This document shows positions 6,959 to 13,860 of a stretch of DNA of 20,674 nt, one piece after another. The stretch is from F23-B02 sp963610045 (GTDB lineage Bacteria > Bacillota > Clostridia > Oscillospirales > Oscillospiraceae), in assembly GCA_963610045.1 (NCBI GenBank), contig CAVDMS010000027.1, positions 1 through 20,674 of the forward strand, read 5' to 3'. The notes beneath the pieces are model-generated. The model saw only the letters and a program-made list of their open reading frames with translations. It ran no database searches and had not been told where the DNA came from. Position numbers and translations under genes: made by a program. How positions within the stretch are numbered: position 1 is the first letter of the stretch; each line of letters opens with the position of its first letter.

Positions 6959-7960
6959 TTACAATTCCATGTTGGCATAGGCGTTAAGATCGCTTCCGGC
7001 TATATTGCCCGCAAGGTACTCGTAGTACGCCTGACTGCCTATCATTGCACCGTTGTCTCCGCATAGGCTCAGCGGCGGCACATAAAGCGTGCAGCCGTCC
7101 TTTTCAGCCGCCTTCTTGAAGTCGGCACGGATCCTCGTATTGGCAGCAACACCACCCGCAATTGCGATCTTCTTATACCCAAGCTCTCTTGCGGCTGCCA
7201 TGGTCCTCGGCACAAGAGTGTCGCTGACGGCTGCGACGAACGACGCCGCAAGCGACGCTCTGTCAAGAGTCTCGCCCTTTTGCTCGGCATTGTGAACAGT
7301 GTTGATAACTGCGGTTTTAAGCCCGGAAAAGCTCATGTCATAGGCGCTACCCTCGATATGCGTTCTCGGCAGCTTGTACTTTTTATCGTCTCCGCCCTGA
7401 GACAGCTTGTCAATATGCTTGCCGCCGGGGTACGGCAGTCCCAGAACCCTCGCCGTCTTGTCAAAGCATTCGCCCGCAGCGTCGTCTCTCGTAGCGCCGA
7501 TTATATGCATATCCGTGTAAGTACGAACATCTATGATAAGCGTGTTGCCGCCGGAGATGGCAAGGCACAGAAACGGCGGCTCAAGCTCCGGGTAGGCAAT
7601 ATAGTTTGCCGCAACGTGACCCTTTATGTGGTGCACGGGGATAAGCGGCACGCCGAGCGCAAGCGCAGTCGCCTTCGCAAAGTTAAGTCCCACAAGCACC
7701 GTGCCTATAAGACCGGGCGCATATGTAACGCCGACGGCGTCAATATCGCTTTTCGATATGCCGGCGACCTCGATCGCTCTCTGCGCAAGGCGGGATATGA
7801 CCTCGACATGGCTTCTCGATGCGATTTCCGGCACTACGCCGCCGTATACCGCATGGAGGTCCGCCTGAGAGAATATCTGATCGGTCAGTACGGTCCTTCC
7901 GTTTTCGACGACCGCAACGGCGGTCTCGTCACAGGAAGATTCAAAAGACAGTATTTTCAA
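6959..7960 (-). CDS. tsaD: tRNA N6-threonylcarbamoyladenosine transferase subunit TsaD
   Basis: 333 aa, full length for TsaD (Gcp/YgjD). With TsaB and TsaE it transfers the threonylcarbamoyl group from TC-AMP to A37 of ANN-decoding tRNAs. The ASKHA fold is clear: LSFESSCDET at the N-terminus, GGVVPEIASRSH, the metal-binding H111-x3-H115 in HHIKGHVAANY, AISGGNT, and FSGLKTA with a late GGVAANTRIR. The start is a TTG at 7960: a stop codon lies just upstream in frame and GAGGA sits six bases before it, so no ATG start is available. It follows rimI by nine bases. tsaB and tsaE, which often accompany rimI and tsaD, are not in the window. Confidence 0.96.
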   Translation of the reverse strand: MKILSFESSCDETAVAVVENGRTVLTDQIFSQADLHAVYGGVVPEIASRSHVEVISRLAQRAIEVAGISKSDIDAVGVTYAPGLIGTVLVGLNFAKATALALGVPLIPVHHIKGHVAANYIAYPELEPPFLCLAISGGNTLIIDVRTYTDMHIIGATRDDAAGECFDKTARVLGLPYPGGKHIDKLSQGGDDKKYKLPRTHIEGSAYDMSFSGLKTAVINTVHNAEQKGETLDRASLAASFVAAVSDTLVPRTMAAARELGYKKIAIAGGVAANTRIRADFKKAAEKDGCTLYVPPLSLCGDNGAMIGSQAYYEYLAGNIAGSDLNAYANMEL

Positions 7961-7969
7961 TTCAATTCC

Positions 7970-8416
7970 TCATTTCAAAAACAATGTCATCAGTATAGCA
8001 TTTTCTTTGGGAAAGTCATAGTAATTTTTCCGAAGTCCGACATTTTCAAAGCCGTGTTTTTCGTAAAGCCTGCGTGCGGGAGCGTTGCTCTCCCTGACCT
8101 CAAGCGTCACAAACGAAAGCTCCAAAGCCTTTGCCCTGCTCACGATCTCGCAGATCAGCGCATCGGCTATACCCATGCGGCGGCAGTCGGGATCAACCGC
8201 AACGTTTGAAATGTAGCCCTCGTCAAGCACATACATAAGCCCCACATAGCCGAGTATCGCACCGTCTGGCGAACGTGCCGCTATAAAGACGTGGTTGTCG
8301 CCGCCAAGCTGCGAGCGTATCTGCTCGTTTGTCCACGGCACGGAAAAGCAGAGCTTTTCAAGTCTTTCGATATCGGCAACGTGTTCCGGATCTGCGTTAA
8401 CTATCTCAAAGTCCAT
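7970..8416 (-). CDS. rimI: Ribosomal-protein-S18-alanine N-acetyltransferase-like GNAT
   Basis: 148 aa from the ATG at 8416, the normal RimI size. GNAT motifs are YISNVAVDPDCRRMGIADALI (acetyl-CoA pyrophosphate loop R-R-M-G-I-A, motif A) and the RimI-typical EVRESNAPARRLYEKHGF followed by GLRKNYY. It would acetylate the N-terminus of ribosomal protein S18 and possibly others. A longer frame from 8464 exists but lacks a ribosome site, while ATG 8416 has GAGG nine bases upstream. The start overlaps the end of the upstream fusion gene by 11 bases, implying translational coupling, and tsaD follows directly, the usual rimI-tsaD pairing. Confidence 0.92.
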   Translation of the reverse strand: MDFEIVNADPEHVADIERLEKLCFSVPWTNEQIRSQLGGDNHVFIAARSPDGAILGYVGLMYVLDEGYISNVAVDPDCRRMGIADALICEIVSRAKALELSFVTLEVRESNAPARRLYEKHGFENVGLRKNYYDFPKENAILMTLFLK

Positions 8417-9194
8417 CGCTGCGTTCCTCGTTAAGCTCGTCGACAACGGCAAGCACCTCGTCAAGCAGAGTGTTCATGCACTTTTTCCAACCAAACGGCA
8501 GACTCGGCGGCTCAAGGTCATACTCCGCAAGGCACATTATCCGTTCGTCAAGATCCTGAAAACGCTTCGACAGCTCGTCCGCCTGCGCTGCGGTCATGCA
8601 CAGCACGACATCGTGCGCTGCAACAAGTTCCCTCGTTGCCTCTGCGGGCAAGTGACGGGCAACGCTTTCCGGCGCACCGGCTTTCAGCACCTTGGGGTTT
8701 ATGCCACCTCCTGCGGAAAGCCCCGCCGAGGAGGAGGTAACGTCATAAAGCGTCTCACCTTTGTTCAGTTCAAAGAACGCCGAAGCGGAAGGTGCAAGCG
8801 ACGTATCGTCGTCGGCGACGAACAGTATACTGTGAACGTCAATGCCGTTAAAGCCGCAAAGCTGCTCCTGCCGTTCATCCCAACGCTCAAGGCTCCTGTC
8901 CCCCGCCATATTCTCGACGTGGTGCGTCAGCTCATGGTGCAGGGTCTTTTTCAGGCGCTTTTCAAAGGTCTCGTCGTCCATATCGCCGTAAAGCTTCACA
9001 AAGGAGCCGTAGTATATCTCGATATACCGACCCATTCCGTTCACGAAATAAGTTCCGAGGGTGTACCTTCCGTCATCGCTCATGCGCTCATCCTCAATAA
9101 GGCTCACTCCTCCGTTTAAGCTGCGGAAGATGCCCTCCGGGAGCTGCTCCATAAGCGAGTCAAGTACATATCCCGCTTCTTCAAAATTCATCAT
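8406..9194 (-). CDS. Zincin-like metallopeptidase fused to a degenerate LMW-phosphatase domain
   Basis: 262 aa from ATG 9194, where start and polA stop overlap by one base (TGATG) and GGAGG lies seven bases upstream. Residues 1-110 match the small Zincin_1 (formerly DUF1025) metallopeptidase family: an LGTYFVNGMGRYIEIYYG strand region and the zinc motif HELTH at 87-91, followed by acidic residues (E103, D106) that could give the third ligand. Residues about 121-255 match low-molecular-weight protein tyrosine/arginine phosphatases or arsenate reductases: ILFVADDDTSLAPSASAF replaces the usual FVCxGNxCRSPMAEA, followed by SSAGLSAGG, the HLPAEATREL block, VVLCMTAAQADEL and a C-terminal helix. The catalytic Cys is A127, the Arg is L133 and the general-acid DP is replaced by SLP near 231-233. 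So the phosphatase half is predicted inactive as an enzyme. Function unknown. Confidence 0.75.
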   Translation of the reverse strand: MMNFEEAGYVLDSLMEQLPEGIFRSLNGGVSLIEDERMSDDGRYTLGTYFVNGMGRYIEIYYGSFVKLYGDMDDETFEKRLKKTLHHELTHHVENMAGDRSLERWDERQEQLCGFNGIDVHSILFVADDDTSLAPSASAFFELNKGETLYDVTSSSAGLSAGGGINPKVLKAGAPESVARHLPAEATRELVAAHDVVLCMTAAQADELSKRFQDLDERIMCLAEYDLEPPSLPFGWKKCMNTLLDEVLAVVDELNEERSDGL

Positions 9195-11743
9195 CAGTGT
9201 GCCTCCGCCCAACTATGCCCGCTCTTTGCCTCGACTATCAGAGGCACCGAGAGCTTTGCAACGTTTTCCATCTCCTCGGAGAGGATCAGCTTTACTCTCT
9301 CGGCTTCGTCCTCCGGGCATTCGCATATAAGCTCGTCGTGTACCTGAAGTATAAGCTTCGACTGTAAGCCCTCGTTTTTAAGCCGCCTGTACACGTTCAC
9401 CATCGCAAGCTTTATAATATCCGCCGCAGTCCCCTGTATCGGCATATTGAGCGCCACACGCTCACCGAAGGAGCGCATATTGAAGTTTGACGAAGAAAGC
9501 TCCGGCAGCGCACGTCTGCGATTATACACGGTGGAAACATATCCGTCCCGCTTTGCCTTTTCGACGATGCTCTTCATATAGTCCCGCACACCGGAGTATT
9601 TTTCAAGGTATGCGTCCATATATTGCTTTGCCTCGGACGGAAAAACTCCGATGTCCTGCGCAAGCGACCATGCCGAAATGCCGTAGACTATGCCGAAGTT
9701 GACCGCCTTTGCCCTACTGCGCTGAAGCGTCGTGACCTCCGAAAGCGGAACGGAGAACACCTGCGACGCCGTTACACGGTGTATGTCGTCGCCCTCAAGG
9801 AACGCCTCCTGCATATGTCTGTCGCCGGATATGTGCGCAAGCAGACGCAGCTCTATCTGGCTGTAGTCGGCATCGACAAGCAGCTTACCCTGCGGTGCGA
9901 TGAACATTTTTCTGATCCTTGCGCCAAGCTCCTTGCGTATGGGGATGTTTTGCAGGTTCGGCTCGGTACTCGAAAGACGTCCCGTCGCCGTCGCCGTCAT
10001 CTGAAAGCTCGTGTGCAGACGCCCGTCCGCTCCGATAAGCTTCAACAGCCCGTCTGCGTATGTGGACTTGAGCTTTGTCAACATACGGTAGTCCATTATC
10101 ATGTTGACGATGGGGTGCTTGTCCCTGAGCTTTTCCAAAACGTCGGCGTTCGTACTCCAACCTGTTTTGGTCTTCTTCCCCGCAGGCAGTCCGAGGCGCA
10201 GAAACAGCACCTCGCCGAGCTGCTTCGGTGAATTTATATTGAACTCGCCACCGGCTAAGTCCCATATCTCGGTTTTGAGCTTTTCTATCTCGGCACTGAG
10301 CGACGTACCGAATTCGCCGAGTGCCGCCCTGTCAACGAGAAAGCCCTCGTCCTCCATATCGGCAAGCACCTCGCACAGCGGCAGCTCGATATTGTAAAAC
10401 AGCTCGTCCATGTTAAGCTCCGAGAGCTTGGTTTTCAAAACCGGCGTCAGTGCATACACGCCCTCGGCGCCGAACATTTCACGTCCGAGGTAGCGCATGG
10501 TGACCTGCTCTATCGGGTAAGAGCCTTCCCTTGCGTCAAGCAGATATGCCGCAAGCTCCGTGTCAAAGCAGAATCCGGAAACGGGGAGCTTTTCCGAGAT
10601 GAGCAGCGACATGAGCGCTTTGACCCCGTGTCCCGCTTTCTTCACCCGCTCCGAGAACAGGAGCTTTAAAAGCTTTGAGTAATCGTCTCCGAGCGAAGTC
10701 CAACGGACGTCGTACAGCTTTTTCCCGTTGCAGATCTCAAGTCTGTCCAACTCGTCAAATGCTGCGACTGCGACAAGCTCGGCAGCCTCCAGCATTGCGC
10801 TAAGCTCCTCAAGCGTGGCGTTTTCCACTCTCTCAAGCTCAACGACATCAGCGGCTGCCGGAGTCTCCGGCGCTTCCTCTATGCCCCACTTCTCCAAAAA
10901 CTTGTTGAAGCCGAGCCTTTTAAAGAGCGTGTAAAGCTCCGGCTTGTAGTCCTCGTTCCATTTGCAGCTTTCGGGAGAAAACGCAATGGGTGCAGCGGTA
11001 TCTATCGTTGCAAGCTTATAGGAGAGGAATGCGCTCTCTTTGCCGTTTTCAAGCTTCTTTCGTACACCCTCTTTAACGTCAAGCGCCGAAAGGTCGGCGT
11101 ATATCGCATCGAGGCTTCCGTACTTGTGCATAAGCTCCTTTGCCGTCTTTTCACCGACACCCGGCACTCCGGGTATGTTGTCGGAGCTGTCGCCCATGAG
11201 CGCTTTAAGGTCAACGATCTTGGGAGCCGAGAAGCCGTACTCCTCAAAAAAGACTTCGGGGTCATACTCCTTCGTCTCGGTTTTGCCCATGCGGGATTTG
11301 TAATGGATCACATGACTTTTATCGGTAATGAGTTGGAAGCTGTCCTTATCTCCCGTTACGATGCGGCAGTCCCAGCCGTTTCTTTCGCAGATCCTGCTCA
11401 CGGTGCCTATTATATCGTCCGCCTCAAAGCCCTCAAGCTCAAGGCGAGGCACGCCCATTGCGTCAAGGACCTCCTTCATCACCGGCATCTGCACCGCAAG
11501 CTCGTCCGGCATTCCCTTTCTCTGCGCCTTGTACTGAGGGTACTGCAAATGCCTGAAGGTCGGAGCCTTGAGATCGAATGCGACGCAGACCGCATCGGGC
11601 CTTTCCGTTTCAAACAGCTTGCGGAAGATGGAAAGAAAGCCGTAAACTCCGTTTGTCGGAGTTCCGTCCGGGGCATTGAGCATACGAACGCCGTAATACG
11701 CACGGTTAATTATGCTGTTGCCGTCAAGTATCATCAGCTTCAT
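9194..11743 (-). CDS. polA: DNA polymerase I
   Basis: 849 aa, full-length family A polymerase. It carries the 5'-3' exonuclease (about 1-290) with GFEADDIIG, GDKDSFQL and GDSSDNIPGVPGVGEKTA. The central 3'-5' exonuclease-like domain (about 300-470) looks dead: the exo I DxE is not present in VAVAAFDELD and exo II is GHGVKALM in place of GHNxKxD. The polymerase domain has motif A DYSQIELRLLAHISGD (D626), motif B RSRAKAVNFGIVYG and motif C QVHDE (H802, D803, E804). It fills gaps after excision repair and removes RNA primers. ATG 11743 has GGGAGG eight bases upstream, and the uvrB stop is one base before it. Confidence 0.97.
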   Translation of the reverse strand: MKLMILDGNSIINRAYYGVRMLNAPDGTPTNGVYGFLSIFRKLFETERPDAVCVAFDLKAPTFRHLQYPQYKAQRKGMPDELAVQMPVMKEVLDAMGVPRLELEGFEADDIIGTVSRICERNGWDCRIVTGDKDSFQLITDKSHVIHYKSRMGKTETKEYDPEVFFEEYGFSAPKIVDLKALMGDSSDNIPGVPGVGEKTAKELMHKYGSLDAIYADLSALDVKEGVRKKLENGKESAFLSYKLATIDTAAPIAFSPESCKWNEDYKPELYTLFKRLGFNKFLEKWGIEEAPETPAAADVVELERVENATLEELSAMLEAAELVAVAAFDELDRLEICNGKKLYDVRWTSLGDDYSKLLKLLFSERVKKAGHGVKALMSLLISEKLPVSGFCFDTELAAYLLDAREGSYPIEQVTMRYLGREMFGAEGVYALTPVLKTKLSELNMDELFYNIELPLCEVLADMEDEGFLVDRAALGEFGTSLSAEIEKLKTEIWDLAGGEFNINSPKQLGEVLFLRLGLPAGKKTKTGWSTNADVLEKLRDKHPIVNMIMDYRMLTKLKSTYADGLLKLIGADGRLHTSFQMTATATGRLSSTEPNLQNIPIRKELGARIRKMFIAPQGKLLVDADYSQIELRLLAHISGDRHMQEAFLEGDDIHRVTASQVFSVPLSEVTTLQRSRAKAVNFGIVYGISAWSLAQDIGVFPSEAKQYMDAYLEKYSGVRDYMKSIVEKAKRDGYVSTVYNRRRALPELSSSNFNMRSFGERVALNMPIQGTAADIIKLAMVNVYRRLKNEGLQSKLILQVHDELICECPEDEAERVKLILSEEMENVAKLSVPLIVEAKSGHSWAEAH

Positions 11744-11744
11744 T

Positions 11745-13712
11745 TCATTTGCCTCCCCGGAGTCTGATTATTTCATCTCGAAGCTGCGCAGCAAGCTCAA
11801 ACTCAAGCATCTTTGCCGCAGCCTTCATCTTCTTTTCAAGCGCATCGGCTTCCGCACGACGCTCCGCTTCGGTCATCTTGACCCCGTCACGGCGCTTGGA
11901 TGTGTTCTTGCCGTCCGTCGAGATCTCAAGCAGGTCTCTGACGCTCTTGGTAACGGTTTTCGGCGTTATGCCGTGGGCGGTGTTGTAGTCCATCTGCTTT
12001 TTGCGACGTCTCTCCGTCTCGTCAATGGCTCGCCTCATCGAGTCAGTGACCGTGTCAGCGTACATTATGACAAGACCCTCGGCGTTTCTTGCCGCTCTGC
12101 CTATCGTCTGGATAAGGCTCGTTTCGCTGCGCAGGAAGCCCTCCTTGTCGGCGTCAAGTATCGCAACAAGGCTGACCTCCGGGAGGTCAAGTCCCTCACG
12201 CAGAAGGTTAATGCCGACAAGCACGTCAAAATCGCCGAGACGCAGACTGCGGATTATCTCCATACGCTCAATTGCACCGACGTCGTGGTGCATATAGCGG
12301 CACTTTATTCCCGCATTGCCGAGGTATTCGGACAGGTCCTCCGCCATCTTCTTCGTAAGCGTTGTCACAAGGCAGCGCTGATTTTTCTCGATCCTTGCGT
12401 TTATCTCACCGATAAGGTCGTCGATCTGCCCCTCGCTCGGACGCACCGAGATCTCCGGATCCACAAGTCCCGTGGGGCGGATTATCTGCTCTGCGATCTG
12501 TCCCGCACGCTCCCTTTCATAGTCGCCGGGGGTTGCGGAAACGTAGACTATCTGATTTATGCGCTCATTGAATTCGTCAAATTTGAGCGGTCTGTTGTCA
12601 AATGCCGACGGCAGACGGAAGCCGTACTCCACAAGCGATTCCTTTCTCGCTCTGTCGCCACGGTACATTGCCCTGACCTGCGGTATCGTCACATGGCTTT
12701 CGTCGATGAACATGAGAAAGTCCTTCGGGAAATAGTCAAGCAGCGTCATCGGGGCGCTGCCCGGCGCTCTGCCGGATATTATGCGGGAGTAGTTTTCTAT
12801 GCCGCTGCAATAGCCCAGCTCCTGCATCATTTCAATGTCGTAGTTCGTTCTTTGGGTGATCCTCTGTGCCTCGATGAGCTTGCCCTTGGCTTCAAATGCT
12901 GCCCTTTGCTCGTCACACTCGCGTCTGATCTCGTCAATTGCCCTGCTCATTTTATCCTTGCTGACAACGTAGTGGCTCGCAGGGTAAATGGCAACATGGC
13001 TGAGATGTCTAATAACGGCACCGCTGACGACGTTGATCTCGCTTATTCTGTCGATCTCGTCGCCGAAAAACTCGACTCTTATCGCCGTGTCGTGGGAGTA
13101 AGCCGGGAAAATATCGACCGTATCGCCTCGCACTCTGAAGGTGTTGCGCTCAAAGGCGATGTCGTTTCTTTCGTATCTGATCTCGATGAGCTTGCGCAGA
13201 AGCTCGTCGAAGTTGCGCTCCTGTCCCGGTCTGAGCGAGATGACCATTGCGGCGTAGTCTATAGGGTCGCCCAAGCCGTATATGCAGGAGACCGAGGACA
13301 CGACAATGACGTCCCGTCTTTCAAAAAGACTGGACGTTGCGCTGTGCCGCAGACGCTCGATCTCGTCGTTTATGGAGCTGTCCTTCTCAATGAAGGTGTC
13401 CGTATGAGGGATATACGCCTCCGGCTGATAATAGTCGTAATAGGATACAAAATACTCGACGGCATTTTCCGGGAAATACTCACGGAACTCGGCACAAAGC
13501 TGCGCTGCGAGGGTCTTGTTGTGAGCCAAAACGAGGGTCGGGCGGTTTATTTTCTCTATTACACTTGCCATGGTAAAGGTCTTGCCGGAGCCGGTAACGC
13601 CGAGCAGCACCTGCTCGTCGATGCCGTTTTCGATGCCGTTTACAAGCTTATCTATAGCCTCCGGCTGATCTCCCATCGCTTTATACGGTGAAACCAGTTT
13701 AAATGAGTCCAT
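11745..13712 (-). CDS. uvrB: UvrABC system protein B (excinuclease subunit)
   Basis: 655 aa from ATG 13712. Damage-verification helicase-like subunit of nucleotide excision repair. Walker A is GVTGSGKT (38-45); the beta-hairpin that probes DNA is YYDYYQPEAYIPHTDTFIEKD; DEAD-like motif is FIDESHV; helicase motifs V and VI are LLREGLDLPEVSL and QTIGRAARN. The UvrC-binding UVR coiled-coil is at the C-terminus (EKKMKAAAKMLEFELAAQLRDE). Earlier in-frame ATGs at 13742 and 13724 exist, but only ATG 13712 has a GGAGG (five bases upstream) and gives the family's normal N-terminus MDSFKLVSPYKAMGDQPEA. First gene of the uvrB-polA run. uvrA is not adjacent. Confidence 0.97.
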   Translation of the reverse strand: MDSFKLVSPYKAMGDQPEAIDKLVNGIENGIDEQVLLGVTGSGKTFTMASVIEKINRPTLVLAHNKTLAAQLCAEFREYFPENAVEYFVSYYDYYQPEAYIPHTDTFIEKDSSINDEIERLRHSATSSLFERRDVIVVSSVSCIYGLGDPIDYAAMVISLRPGQERNFDELLRKLIEIRYERNDIAFERNTFRVRGDTVDIFPAYSHDTAIRVEFFGDEIDRISEINVVSGAVIRHLSHVAIYPASHYVVSKDKMSRAIDEIRRECDEQRAAFEAKGKLIEAQRITQRTNYDIEMMQELGYCSGIENYSRIISGRAPGSAPMTLLDYFPKDFLMFIDESHVTIPQVRAMYRGDRARKESLVEYGFRLPSAFDNRPLKFDEFNERINQIVYVSATPGDYERERAGQIAEQIIRPTGLVDPEISVRPSEGQIDDLIGEINARIEKNQRCLVTTLTKKMAEDLSEYLGNAGIKCRYMHHDVGAIERMEIIRSLRLGDFDVLVGINLLREGLDLPEVSLVAILDADKEGFLRSETSLIQTIGRAARNAEGLVIMYADTVTDSMRRAIDETERRRKKQMDYNTAHGITPKTVTKSVRDLLEISTDGKNTSKRRDGVKMTEAERRAEADALEKKMKAAAKMLEFELAAQLRDEIIRLRGGK

Positions 13713-13745
13713 CGGGTCCTCCATGGGTAAACATTTAATCATTAT

Positions 13746-13774
13746 ATTTTATCATTCAAAGCCGTAAAATACAA
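13746..13774 (-). promoter_or_regulatory. Promoter of the uvrB-polA-...-radC operon
   Basis: TTGTAT (13774-13769), 17-bp spacer, TAAAAT (13751-13746) on the - strand. I looked for a Gram-positive LexA box (GAAC-N4-GTTC) here and saw none, so SOS control is not evident from this region. Confidence 0.6.
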
Positions 13775-13803
13775 GGTTTTATTGCTTTTCTTAGACCTAT
13801 GCA

Positions 13804-13839
13804 AAAAGCCGGAGAGTCAAAAATGACTCTCCGGCTTTT
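13804..13839 (-). terminator. Terminator after the SLH-lipase operon
   Basis: A perfect 16-bp stem (13804-13819 with 13824-13839) and an AAAA loop, GC-rich in its core (GCCGGAGAGTCA), with a U-run on the leftward transcript. It follows the stop of the SLH protein by about 20 bases and insulates it from the uvrB promoter. Confidence 0.9.
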
Positions 13840-13860
13840 AAGTTTTGCCGATTTTTCGAT

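Noticed and set aside
7280..8209. A 309-codon + strand frame opposite tsaD and rimI
   Set aside because: Shadow of strongly conserved genes; Arg/Lys-rich with no recognisable domain.
11712..13691. A long open frame (about 659 codons) on the + strand opposite uvrB
   Set aside because: It mirrors the codon bias of uvrB, has no ribosome site or family resemblance, and is Arg/Leu/Val/His-rich low-sense sequence.
13713..13803. LexA/SOS box before uvrB
   Set aside because: No GAAC-N4-GTTC match was found in the promoter region.
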